From Bipolaris cookei (Eukaryota > Ascomycota > Dothideomycetes > Pleosporales > Pleosporaceae), in contig NRSV01000023.1 of NCBI GenBank assembly GCA_002286855.1, positions 248,001 to 312,000 on the forward strand: a DNA stretch of 64,000 bases, written 5' to 3'. Positions within the stretch are counted from its first letter, which is position 1; each line of letters opens with the position of its first letter. Shown one piece after another: positions 1-10,870 of the stretch. Made by a program: the position numbers and the translations under genes. The notes below the pieces were generated by a model. It did no database searches. It had not been told where the DNA came from and worked only from the letters and a program-made list of their open reading frames with translations.

Positions 1-1165
1 TGCCAATAGAGAAACGACAGCTGTTCAAGGAAGAGTGAGGATGCCAATGTATGAGGGGCAAGGAAGAGGGAGCGGCTTGCAGTCAGTCGAACGGGGGTGG
101 GGGAAGCATAAGTGCCTACTGTGGGATGGAGTAATATAATGCACCAGACCAGTGTAGCACGTACCCAAGCGCGTCTCGCCCACCAGTAGCAACCGAGAGG
201 CAAGAGGGCTTGCGGAAATGAATAAGCTGCGGGTCCTGTTGCGGCTCTGTAAGAGAGAGACCCATAGTATGTGCTGGCGAGAAGGGAGCCAACGGCAGAG
301 GTTCGAGAATTTACGGCTAGTAAGAAGAGTCAAACCTCAAGAGGTACAGCCTCACCGGTTCACTCTTGCCACCGTGCTGCCCGCAGTAGCGCTCAAAAAA
401 ACGGCTGTCGATCGGAGACAGTTTCTGTAACCCGTTCGTCAAGGCTGCCCATGTCTCGATCTGCGGCATGCAGGTTTAGACGCCTAACAAATATGCATAA
501 ACAACACAGTGGCAGCCATGCGCCCTTACGGGCGCTCTTTTCTCGCGTTTCTCGACGCAATGAGGGCCCACTAATGCAATATGCAACCTGAGGAGGGGAG
601 AAGGCAAAAAAATACGTCAGACTCTGCAACCATTTGACAAGTGTACCGAAACCAGGGAACCTTGGCGACAGACTGCGTGGAATTTCCATGTAGGGTTTTT
701 AGATGGGCAGGGTCTAGAGGAGTTCAGAAAGACTAGACCAAACATGCATGCCAGAGCAAAATAAAAATGGGTCGGCTAGTCGGCTAGGGGCCCTTTCAAG
801 CGCTTGAGGTTGGAAGCGGACGAGAGCCTGTACACGATTCTGTGAGGGAGTGAGGATGCAAAGCATAGTGGCTCGAAGCGAGAATGCATCGCATCAGGCA
901 TAGTATGGGGCTACCAGGGGTGGGCGTGGCCAAGCGGTCAAATGAGGGGAGCTGATTGATGCGTTCGAGGGATGTCGAGATACCTGGGGTTGGTGCTACC
1001 AGAAAGCATCAAGCGTCACTGCCAACGCATACATGCAGCGAGCACGGCCCCCAGATCATGGCTGCTTTGCAATGCGCCTGCATCTCAATGAGGCAAAGGG
1101 TCAACGGTTGTTAACTGTGAACCGTGTCCATGCAGGCATAAATTGGCAGCTGTGGAGATTGTGTG

Positions 1166-1205
<40 letters not shown>

Positions 1206-3238
1206 CGGGCTGGAGCTCGAGCAGCATTGCAAGATGTGGTGGAGTAGATTTGGACAGGCCATGATTGACGAGAAGGGGAGCAGCCAGTAGGGGCCATGCG
1301 TTCCTGCGCAGGCCTGCCGGGCCATTGCGAGAGATTTCACAACTTTGACAGACCCTGGAGGCGTTGACGGAAGCCAGCGGTCCAGTGTCATCATTGGGTC
1401 CACACTGCCATAGTTGAAGGAGGCAGAGATCGAGAGCATGTTGCCAAGGACAAGATAAAGATTTTTCTTCTCTCTTCTGAATTGGACACAAAGGGATCGT
1501 GCGTCGGGCGGCTGCAGCGTGTACTCGATGTCTGGCCTGCCGCGTAGTGGGTTCGAACAGCAGCAGCAGTACAAAGGTTGGGCGAGCACAGAGCAGGTCG
1601 TCGTGGAGCGGACGCATAATCTCGGTGAATCCATAGGTCGAGGCGGTTCACGACAGGCAGTGGTGCATGCTAGGTCCCAGGGCCAGCAACGGCCGCTTTT
1701 GCCTGGCGCCGATCCAACACGGTGGTCGATACATGCTCTCTCTGCCTAGGTGTGTACTGCACATATGTACATATCCAAGTACGTACATGGTGCGGGGCCA
1801 GGGCGCTTGTTCATGGCGGCAACGAAGCGCGAGTAACGATGACTATCGACGACCAGACCAAAAAAATAGCCGTCGTCCTGTGATATTGAAGCGGGCGCCT
1901 TGCTCCAGCGCCAGCCATTATCTCTCCCCAATGTGGAGAAGACAAAAAGCCTTCAGCAGCCTGTTTCGCACGCGGGAGATCTGTGGATGACGCGAGCGTA
2001 CACCCGCAAGCACGGCCACCCGCGCCCCCCAAGCTGCAAAATAGGCGGTGAAGAAGGCGTCGTTGTCCGGCACAGCCATGCGCCCCTCTCTGTGCGCACT
2101 GATGTCTCTCGAGAATGCATTAGCAGACGAGACAATACAGTGCGAAGTTCGGAACAAGCAGCGGCGGTTCAATGGCGGCCATGGAGGAGATGTCCTGTTT
2201 CGAGTACATGTCGTCTTCAAATCGGCCTTGTTCCATTCATACTAGGCGGTACTAAGACCCACATGTTCTCGCACCACTCCAACCAGCCACTGCCTCGCCC
2301 TCCTCTTCAGCCTCGCGCGGCGCTGCGTGGCCGTGACAGCGAGACTGGCCATGCTTCCAAGTCGACGAGGGGCCTGCAGGGCAATGTGCTAGCTGCAAGT
2401 ATGTACTAGCTGTAAGTATGTACATCCGCATGTACATACGTACGTACGTGTGTAGAGGGGAGGGGGGCCGGCCTGTGGCCATATCCCATTACCGATGCTT
2501 GCTGCTACTAGGTGGGGCATCCCGAGACGCTCCAATCCCGTGACTTTGCCTTCACGCTTCTTTCCGTCCATACATGCACAATACGAGGGCGACGCGACAA
2601 GAGGCTCGGTCCACTCCTCTCTGTGCTTGACGAGCAGCAATACGAGGGCGGCCAAAATCCCCCGGTATTGGGTACTGGGTAACCGTGTCCGCTGTCTCTC
2701 TTGCCCAGTCCAGACGGGCGGCAGCAAAGAACCCCGCAGCCCAACCCCGCTGTGAACCAAGCTTCCGTCTTTCATAACTCATGTGCTAAGTCTGATCGCT
2801 CTCCAATGTCCGACGGGCATCAATCAGCCTAGTCACAATCCACTCATGTGCTATGTATACGTATGCCCATGTCACCATGTCGCCATGCCGACTGTCCACA
2901 TACGTATGTACATGATGCCTGTGGTGCTAGGGGCAACACCTGTGGACAGGCCTTCTGCGACTGCGGTATCCTGAGCAAAAAAGCAGCCATATCACAAGTA
3001 CGGAGCTGATTTCAAAGCTTTCCTATGCAAACCATAGGGGAACCGAAATGGCCGCTGGGTTTCACATGGCTCTCCACCTATGCCGAAGCTTGAGGCTCCG
3101 ACGCCCACAACCTATACATATACCCTGTGGGCTGTGAATGTTTCAACACTGTCCACACGTCAACATATACACCAAGCCTAGACTTCTCACCTACCGAATT
3201 TACTTTGTACCCGCCCAATAATTTAGCGAGCCGCCATC
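1..3238. other. Gene-free 5' flank with poly-G run
   Basis: No reading frame here looks like a protein gene; the short frames lack domains and overlap each other on both strands. The stretch holds a pure G run at 1168-1204 and many TAC/GTA-rich palindromic tracts (about 1760-1790 and 2400-2450). It ends with a pyrimidine-rich leader just before the ATG at 3239. It may be the flank of a gene lying outside the window. Confidence 0.6.
1168..1204 (+). repeat. 37-base G homopolymer
   Basis: An uninterrupted run of 37 guanines, read directly. Such a run could form stacked G-quadruplexes on this strand or i-motif DNA on the other. It is also the kind of tract in which sequencing and assembly lengths are unreliable. 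Frames crossing it encode only poly-Gly or poly-Pro and are not genes. Confidence 0.95.
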
Positions 3239-4079
3239 ATGCCCAAGATTGTCCGCCTCACATTCTTCAAGATCAGCGACACAGACACCATCCAGGAAGT
3301 AATCGGCCTCTACAGCACTCTGGCCCAAGACGCAACAAAGGTATGTTAAAAAAGTACGCTTCTTGACTCGTACTCCGACCGTCGTCTTTGCCGCACCTTT
3401 CCCTTAGAGGAAGGCACTCATACTTTGTCCGCTCTCCACATTGCCCTAATGGGCATTACATAATCGGACCGTGCATGCACGTCAGGCCCATTTCGTCATC
3501 TCCGACACGTCCAGAATCTTATCGCCCTCGGGACATTTGTTGCGCCTTTTTCTAATTCTTCGCCGCGGACGAATCGTACCATGTCTACATGTTTTCCCTA
3601 GTAGCTTGCCCATGTTTCGAGCGGCTACGGTACGTGGCGGGTTCAGAGTACTGCCGCGACTAGGAAAAATGGGGTGGAGTGACCGTCATGGGGGTCTGCA
3701 TATCGCGGAAACTTCCTTGTGATCGCGATGCATGTGGGCGGCTCAGGCTCCTCATTCCTAACCAACATAGTGCTAAATATACCCTACCCGCCAATCTTGT
3801 GCCCTCTTGATTGCCGAGGTGCTTTGTCCTTATACCCTGGTATACAAGCTAACTTCATCTCTCTAGGACGGAAAGCAGTACATCCAGCTTGCCCAGGCCA
3901 ATGCACCCTACGAGGACCACCGCAGCCAAGGCTACAACCTCATGGCTCGCTGTGTCTTTGATTCTTTAACCGACATGGAATACTTTGACCAAGCTGATGA
4001 GGTCCATGCTGGCATCAAGGCGCAATTGCTGCCCAAGTTTGAGGCAAAGCCATTGATTATTTACTCGGATATGCAGTAG
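3239..4079 (+). CDS. Stress-responsive A/B barrel (Dabb) protein
   Basis: Two exons, 3239-3340 and 3867-4079, give a 104-residue protein. The start MPKIVRLTFFKI and the later segments DGKQYIQ and RSQGYNLMARCVFDSLTDM match the Dabb ferredoxin-like barrel, a small dimeric fold common in fungi and plants and linked to stress. The product fills one domain from end to end, so the model is complete. The join K|DGK falls at the family's usual loop. The intron is 526 nt, far longer than others in the window; its donor is GTATGT and its acceptor CTCTAG. No signal peptide is visible, so it is probably cytosolic. The substrate, if any, is unknown. Confidence 0.85.
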
Positions 4080-4668
4080 AGTATCCGAAGTTACAAGTGC
4101 TTGGAAGTCGGCATTTTGGAAGAGCAAACTTGCATAGCATCTCTTCACTTTGCTTCCAACCTTACCCATCCTTCTAGCTCGCAGGTGCTATTGTATGAAG
4201 ATGCCCTGTGCTTGCAATCTAGGGCATGGAGTATAACGAAAATAACGAATTGCAATGATTTTTGGACAAATCCTTTTTGTGTGAATCGATTATTTGTGAG
4301 TGAAGTAGCAAACGCTTTGCCAGACACCGCACATTCACCCGTCCTCAAGGTCTATTGTATAACTCTTCTTCATTCGTCGTTGTCACGAAAGACCAGAACA
4401 TTATCTCATGTTATATACAATGAGCTCCAAAATATTACAATAACATTATACTAGCGAATAATAAGTCACTAAGGTGGATTCACCGTGGTCTACCTATGGC
4501 CCTTAACATTATTCACAATGGCTATTGTCTCAGATTTTTTCTTTATTCACCTCTTGGCAGTACACTACAAAGACGTACTACCATCCCCTCACTCACGCAA
4601 GTCTACTCCAATCTTCTTCTACCAGCCACACAGAAACAAATCTTGAAGATTATCAAAATATTTCATCA
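4080..4668. other. Intergenic, AT-rich
   Basis: An AT-rich spacer of about 590 bp between the Dabb gene and the interrupted ORF. Nothing codes convincingly. The latter half is pyrimidine-rich and could be a promoter for 4669. Confidence 0.5.
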
Positions 4669-5327
4669 TGTCATCTCCACCCACTACCCAAGCGCCAACA
4701 ACCTAGGAGATTGAAACCTCTTTCATCAGAGTCCTCAGCAACGGACCGCTGAGCCTCGAAGACATTACAGATCGCATGAATGGATTTGGCCAGGGACACG
4801 AAGACGCCGTTGTAGCCGTCTTTGAGTATATGGTCGAAGTCGTCCAAGGCGAAGGAGAAGCAACATACCAAGTCCGCCCAGAATACCGTTCAATTACCAC
4901 CATCACAAACCCTGAAAGGGAAATTGAACAAGACTTTACGCCTACACTACTACGTGAACCAACCACCAACAACACCCGCAACCGCGCCACTCCATCACTG
5001 CCATCAACATCTCCACCACCAACCACCAGGCGCAAAATACACCCCGCACCACTATCCTCCTCCTCACTCTCGCCTCCCCCTTCAAACCTCCGCTCCCCAT
5101 CTTTCGCCCAATCCCCCGCCCCCTCTCCACCACCACCACCATCCTCCTCCCTCTCCTCTCCACCCATGCATCTCAGCTCCCTAGCATCACCCCTCCCACC
5201 CAGACCACGCCTCCGGGACCTCTCCCCTCCACTCTCCAGCCCACCACCCTCCTCGCAACTCCGCTCTTTAACACTAGACCTAGTACCAACCACCAAACGC
5301 ACGCAGCGCCTCGCTGGCGCAGGATGA
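4669..5327 (+). pseudogene. Interrupted ORF, possible decayed gene
   Basis: An ATG at 4669 opens a frame that meets a TAG at 4705-4707 after 12 codons, then stays open to 5327. Residues just after the stop (EIETSFIRVLSNGPLSLEDI, then GHEDAVVAVFEYMVEV) have the amphipathic pattern of a folded domain. From about 4960 the frame turns Pro/Ser/Thr-rich and could be non-coding. The simplest reading is a CAG-to-TAG change in a once intact gene. Alternatives are an unrecognised intron or a real start at the ATG at 4776. No family is recognised. A 346-codon frame on the other strand (4703-5743) is low-complexity and taken as its shadow. Confidence 0.3.
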
Positions 5328-6181
5328 AAAAGCAAAGCCAGTGCCACTACGACTGCGTCTCGCATGACCAATAAGGGCAAGAAGACTGGATTCAACAAAG
5401 GGAAGAGAGGGAGATTGCAGCGGATACAGTGTAGTGGGGTTACGAAGATGTGTGAGGCGGGGCAGATGTGGGATTGTGGGAGGCATGGGTGATGGAAAGG
5501 AGAAGAAGAAGAAGAAGAAGAAGAAGAAGAAGAAGAAGGGGGAGAATTGATCAGGATATAGATTCCATATAATGGCTTTACCCTTCGTATCAGATGTGAA
5601 GAGGAAGGAGAGTATAGAAATATGGAAGGAAGATGAGTGGGGGGATGAGATGGGAACACCCCAATAAGAAGATTGGTACAAATGCCCAGAGAGACTACTA
5701 TTGCACGGTACATCCATATATCCTTGTCATTTCCTACACTCACACATAGTAGTTATCAAAAGGAGCCAACCTATTCACAAACCACATCAACACAAATACA
5801 TTCCATACTTCAATAAACACTAAATATCTTATAATACGCATTTTGTTTATGCCACCATCTTCATTCATTTTTCTGTCCCCTAACCCGACTCTAAATATGG
5901 TTCTGTAGCTACCACAAAACCCCATTTCACTAAACCCCCCCCAAAAGACCCAAAACCAGGATATCAGAGAAAAAAAGCATCCCAACCTTTCTTAGACGCT
6001 TTTTTGAGTGTGTGTGTTCATGTTTCGTAAAACCCTATGCTGAAAAGGATGATGGACGCCCTTGTTGAGAAACAGAAACACCTGCGCACTCTATATGCCC
6101 GGTGGTATGCGCAATATACAAAGAAAGTACACACAGTATTAAAAAGTGTAGAGGTCGGTCGTGTCCGATCGGGTATCGCGT
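5328..6181. other. Intergenic with (AAG)n tract
   Basis: No gene seen. A GAA/AAG microsatellite of about 40 bp lies at 5499-5537, and a GT-rich patch lies near 6007. The right part would be the 3' UTR of the GDP-mannose pyrophosphorylase gene. Confidence 0.55.
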
Positions 6182-7516
6182 TTACATGATAATCGAAGGA
6201 GCTGGGCAATGTTAGTTGGTGTACCGACTAAATGAAGAAAACATGGATAGCTTACTGTCGACGTTCTGCTTGATCGACTTGTGCGGCAGTACGGAACCGC
6301 CGTTGACATAGACCTCGTCGCCAATCGAGACATCGTCACCAAGAACAGTGACGTTCTCTAGACGTGCCCATTTGCCGACGGTGCTGTTCCAGCCGACAAT
6401 GGTCGACTTGACCCAGGCGTGGTCCTTGACACGGCTGTTCTTGAGAAGTACGCATCGCTGCAGGCGTACACCATCGCCAATAACAACGTCAGGTCCAATA
6501 GTAACGTTGGGCCCAATGCGGCAGTTCTTGCCAATCTTGGCTGAGGGATCAATCAGGACGTTTCCGCCGTAGACGTAAGGCTCGGATGCTGGTGTGAGCA
6601 GCTTAGAGTTCTTGCGAGCAAGCGACGAAAGGTAGAGGCAGGTACCGGACAAGAAGTCCTTGGGCTGTCCAACGTCCATCCAGAAACCCTCAAGATCAAA
6701 GGAGTGGAGCAGACCATCCTTGACAATAGCAGGGAAAGTCTCCTGCTCAATTGATGTAGGGCGGAGCTCAATGCGCTTGAGTACGCTGGTGTTGAGAATG
6801 TAGATACCAGCATTGATGCGGTTGCCGACGAACTCGACGGGCTTCTCGACGAAACGGTCAATCTTGGAGGCATGGCCAGGCTTGTGTACAACGACACCGT
6901 ACTTGGACGGCTCCTCCACCTTGGTTACGACAATGGTACCCTCATCACCGTGGTTCTTGTGGAATTCGGCGAGCTGCTTGAAGGGGTAGTCGCAGGTGAC
7001 ATCGGCGTTGAGGACGAAGAAGGGCGAGTCGTCCTTGCCCAGGACGTTCTCGGCGAGCTTGAGGGGACCGGCAGTGCCGAGGGGCTCGGTCTCGACAGAG
7101 AATGTGATGCTGACGTTGTACTGTTTCTCGTACTGCACATGCGGTTATTGGAATGTTCTGCATGATCATGGGAAGCATCTACTAACGGTCTTGAGGGCCT
7201 CGGCCATAATCTCCGGGCGGTAGTTAACAGCAAGGACAACATCAGTGACACCAGCGGCAGCAAGAGCCTCAATCTGGTGCTGAATCATGGGCTTGTTGGC
7301 AAACTCGACGAGCGGCTTGGGGTAGGTGAGGGTCTGCAATTGGGCGTCAGCATTGCTGCTCGTTGCTTTTGCCAACGCGGGGCTCGCAAAGGTGGAGGTG
7401 TGGAGAGACATACCAAAGGCCTCAGACGGGTTCCAAACCCTCCGACGAGAATGATGGCTGCATCTACTGTTAGTTGTCCGCAGCTGGAGCACAATTGGGT
7501 GTGCATACCTTTCATG
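6182..7516 (-). CDS. mpg1: Mannose-1-phosphate guanylyltransferase (GDP-mannose pyrophosphorylase)
   Basis: Catalytic enzyme making GDP-mannose from mannose-1-phosphate and GTP in the cytosol, feeding N- and O-glycosylation, GPI anchors and cell-wall mannan. Five exons read in transcription order: 7510-7516, 7414-7457, 7187-7333, 6256-7132, 6182-6201. They give 364 residues, the family's usual length (yeast Psa1 361). The N-terminal signature GGFGTRLRPLTLTYPKPL binds nucleotide. LNADVTCD and FVEKPVEFVGNRINAGIYI follow in the Rossmann-like domain. Hexapeptide repeats from about residue 255 (KIGKNCRIGPNVTIG) form the left-handed beta-helix. The C-terminus ends SIIM like relatives. The first exon is only seven bases (ATG AAA G). 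All introns are 52-80 nt. Confidence 0.95.
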
Positions 7517-8865
7517 TTGGCGGTGGTGTTGTGAAGGGGTTGTGAAGGGGGTGGTCAGGGATTAGGCGGCGGTGGCAGAGTGAAGGCTAGCAATGAGGTG
7601 CTCCAAGCACTAGAAGCGAAAGGCAGGTTGCAAAGAGGAGGACAGAAGCGGATGCGTAGGTCAAAGCCAGAGAGCTCGGTGTGTGATGAGGCCAGCTGGA
7701 TATTATATGGTCTAGTACTGCGTCCACATTTAGCGGAGCTAAGCTGCTCCCTGGCCTCTTCCGAGCTTCTAGCGTCCAACTTCCCCTTTCTTCATCCACC
7801 GCATTTGCAGCCCGTCGGCCGCTACGCTCGTCAATTGTCCCCTAACGGCACCAGCCCCTGCAGAATTCGGAGCCCAGAAGCGACCATCCCTGATCACTCA
7901 GCCTATCCGCTTCTAATTGCAGCACAGGGTCACAGTGCCCTGCGGGTAACGTCGTATACCACCGCCAATTGCTGCCAACGGCGCATCACGAGACGGCAGC
8001 TGAGCAGGTACCAATTACCTCAACCACAGTCATGCTGTCCGCAATCCCCAGGTCCTGTGCCTTGTACCGCTTCTCCCCTGGAAGTATCCCACGTGCCTCT
8101 ATGCTGTGAAATTGGAGGCATTGCAGCAACAGAATCTTTTGATCACGCCCGGTCCACGCAGTCGGAAGCGATCCGCGCCCCTAATTTGAGACGGGTTGTG
8201 GCTGACGACTGTGGCGGGTGCCGGGCCAATCACAGACCGCTCCCGAGCCGGCGACGGCCGCCTGTCGCCTTGTCACTGTGGCTGACAGCACGCATGACCA
8301 GTGTGTACGGAGTACGAGGGCGCATACCCACGGCCCTTCTACTAACTAGTGGCCCCCCTTCCACACATTTCACGATAGGCCTCGAAAGGGACTCAAGCCT
8401 TATGCGACGCGCGTCTTACTGTACGTCTGTGGCGAGACAGACACCCCATTATGTCTTCATACTACATGCTGACGTAGTTGCAAATAAAGCTTATAGTGTC
8501 GTCAAGCAATGCTCCATATATTTAGCAATTTATGCGCCGATGCCTCTGTATTCTAGTATGTAAGTACATGCCGCCACTTTGACCATTGCGAACCATGGGC
8601 ATGGGAGATCCGGTACCACGACCGGTGTGCTCCGCATCCACGAAATGGTGGTGCCAAGCTACAGACCCTGGCAAAGCCTACCCAAAGAATCCACACGTCT
8701 TACAACTCCCTTTGTCTGCAGGTTTCTTCGTGCCAACGACGGGCTAATTTGAGTCAATTAACATGAAACTGTGAGTATATTGTACATGTTCTAGTACAAG
8801 AAGGGACAACATGCGCCGAGTCTAAACACACGATATTTCACGACATCACACATGCGATACGTCGA
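7517..8865. other. Intergenic, promoter of mpg1 and unassigned ORF
   Basis: This is the upstream region of the mannose-1-phosphate guanylyltransferase gene. A 327-codon plus-strand frame (7580-8563) starts 63 bp from that gene's ATG. It has no domain and its Ser/Pro/Arg/Cys-rich composition resembles a chance frame. No other structure seen. Confidence 0.45.
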
Positions 8866-9924
8866 TCAACTCTTTCGTCGAAAGCTCATCGACCGCAGGG
8901 CATTACCGACGCTACTTCCCCGTTTGAACATGCTGGGTCTCCTTGCAGGACCTCCACTGGGACTCTGCTCACCCTGACGAGGTGACCAGGTCGAGCTTTT
9001 GCTACCCGGTGAGGACCCAAGTGTACTCGCTTTTGAAGGGGTTTTAGCGGCGTCGCCAAACAAGTACTCCTTGGCAAAGATCCAATTCCCACGCTCATAC
9101 CTCCACAGATCCAACCCCACGGCCTGCCCCTGCTGATTGCGCTCAGACAGCTCCTGTCGGATAGTGGAAAAAGCACCGTCAACCTTGTGCTCATCGTCTA
9201 CCTTGTTCATAACAGTCCAGTGTGGCCGGAACCCGCCAGCGTCCTGCTCACTCAAAAAGGCTGCCCACTGCGACTGCAAATCAGCATGCACGTATTTCAT
9301 CGCCTGGTAACCCTCGTCAACATTGATACCCACGCCATTGCGCATGCGGAACGGCTTGCCAGACGAGACGGCAAACGGCTTTACACTGCTTGCTACCTGT
9401 GCCAGCCCCTGTTCTAGCTCCTCCATCTTGGATTCAGGCAGCGCATGGAAAAGCGTCAAGTGTGCCCCCGTGCGATTCAGGTGCTTGGGAAAATACCGAT
9501 TCCGCATCTCTTCCATGGACTCTGCAAGCTCATCCGTCACCTTGAGCGTAAGCACGTAGACACTTTCTTGCTCGCTTCCAGAATTGGGCTTATGCTCTGC
9601 CCGAGGGTAGTGGCCTGATGGTCGGCTGTCTTCGACAATATAAGGCTGGTAATCACTTTTCTGGTGGTACGGCTGTTGTTGCAAAGCTTTCGGGCTCGTC
9701 TTGCTTTCCTTCTTGGTTGCCCACCCGCGGAAACTCGTCTTTGCTCGGACTCCTGCTCCAGGCCGCTGCGGCTTCTGCTTCTCTTGCTCGGCTCCGTGGG
9801 TCTTTATTGGCGATGCCTCAAATGATGCCCGCATATCAGGATCGGAGCAGGCACGGGCTTGGATTTGCGGTTGTCGTAGTGCCCCGTTGGGTATGCTGAC
9901 GGCTGCCGCATATGTGACTGCCAT
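8866..9924 (-). CDS. 2H phosphoesterase / 2'-5' RNA ligase-like protein
   Basis: A single-exon 352-residue protein. Two HxTx motifs, HLTL (in GAHLTLFHAL) and HWTV (in RPHWTVMNK), lie about 80 residues apart in the middle. They are the paired catalytic signatures of the 2H (LigT-like) superfamily, whose members hydrolyse or ligate cyclic-phosphate RNA ends. The domain spans roughly residues 125-280. The N-terminal third and the last 60 residues are Ser/Pro/Lys-rich and probably disordered, with basic patches at both ends. No signal peptide or membrane segment is seen. The start is the first in-frame ATG. The true substrate is not inferable: cyclic-phosphate RNA, ADP-ribose derivatives and others are known in the superfamily. 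Confidence 0.85.
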   Translation of the reverse strand: MAVTYAAAVSIPNGALRQPQIQARACSDPDMRASFEASPIKTHGAEQEKQKPQRPGAGVRAKTSFRGWATKKESKTSPKALQQQPYHQKSDYQPYIVEDSRPSGHYPRAEHKPNSGSEQESVYVLTLKVTDELAESMEEMRNRYFPKHLNRTGAHLTLFHALPESKMEELEQGLAQVASSVKPFAVSSGKPFRMRNGVGINVDEGYQAMKYVHADLQSQWAAFLSEQDAGGFRPHWTVMNKVDDEHKVDGAFSTIRQELSERNQQGQAVGLDLWRYERGNWIFAKEYLFGDAAKTPSKASTLGSSPGSKSSTWSPRQGEQSPSGGPARRPSMFKRGSSVGNALRSMSFRRKS

Positions 9925-10462
9925 ATTGCTCAGGCTCTGTGTAGACGTGTGTAGATGTGATGACAGGTATGCTCAGAACGGTGGCTGCTGATTGAAAGAA
10001 AAACGATTGACCGAGCTGCCTAAAGACAGCTATCTTCATCGATTAAAAGAAAGATAGGGTTAAAGCGAAAAGTGATAGCAAGGCTAGTGTTAATTTCGTT
10101 GCTTCTTGTGGTCTTGCCCCCCTGTTGGGGGGTCGTTCAGCAACGGAACATCGGAAGATCCATACGTCACTGAGCGCCCGCTAGTGGTTGCGCCCGCGCG
10201 ATGTGGAGATCGCCGTCGCCATCCGTTCAGCTTGTGTCAGGTTAATGTTGGTGCGTTTGGGGGCCTTGCACAATCCATATTGTAGCATCTAAGTAAAGAA
10301 AAGGCAACGTTTTCAGTGAGGTGATGTGCTTGGAAATTGTTTAATTGTAGTTTGTAGTTCTGGTTGCATGGGTAGCGTTTATTGAGCCAACCTCTATATA
10401 CCATTACCATCACCTCGAGGCCACAGTTGGTGTACTCTCATATTACCAGTACCATATATCAC
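9925..10462. other. Intergenic, convergent/tandem spacer
   Basis: No gene seen. It contains the promoter of the 2H phosphoesterase (right of 9924) and the 3' flank of the NTF2-like gene. Confidence 0.5.
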
Positions 10463-10870
10463 CTAGATCAGGGTCTGCTGATGACTTGCCATCTTCCATT
10501 CTCCCGCCAGACTCTCGCTGGAACCTTCGAGAACCCATGCACTCGAACAAATGGCTCTGAATGTCTCATTATCCCTTGTAGCTTCCACACGATAATAAAT
10601 CAGTGCACTGTCTTTGCCCAGCGGAACCACCTCGTCATGGCTGAGAGTATATGACTTCCAAGGTCTGAAATCGGAGCCCTGAAGCACCTCGTGAACGGTC
10701 GGTGAGGACACCGAGCTAAGGATCATGTCGCCCGGAAGTATCATGACGGGATTGCTCGACAAGAGTGGGATAATATCAGAGCCAGAGCTGCAGAGCGCTG
10801 CCCATGCCTTGTGTTCGAGCGAGCACACGGCGGCCGTCAGCGAAGGATTTGTGAGCGTCGGGGTCGCCAT
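10463..10870 (-). CDS. NTF2-like (SnoaL/DUF4440-type) protein
   Basis: A 135-residue frame from the ATG at 10870. The segments LEHKAWAALCSSG, NPVMILPGDMIL and FRPWKSYTLSHDEVVPLGKD, then ALIYYRVEATRD and FRAICSSAWVLE, follow the helix and curved-sheet order of DUF4440/SnoaL NTF2-like proteins. These are small cone-shaped domains that bind or convert diverse small ligands. The frame stays open upstream to an ATG at 11059, but that part is Ser/Thr-rich and family members start close to the LEHKAW helix, so the shorter start is preferred. It is divergent from polyubiquitin with about 1.07 kb between starts. Function unknown. Confidence 0.75.
   Translation of the reverse strand: MATPTLTNPSLTAAVCSLEHKAWAALCSSGSDIIPLLSSNPVMILPGDMILSSVSSPTVHEVLQGSDFRPWKSYTLSHDEVVPLGKDSALIYYRVEATRDNETFRAICSSAWVLEGSSESLAGEWKMASHQQTLI

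Noticed and set aside
1101..1634. Minus-strand frames with long poly-Pro
   Set aside because: They only translate the complement of the G37 run; no domain and no start context.
4703..5743. 346-codon minus-strand frame
   Set aside because: It is composed of Ser, Arg-Gly and Glu-Gly runs from simple repeats and overlaps a more protein-like plus frame.
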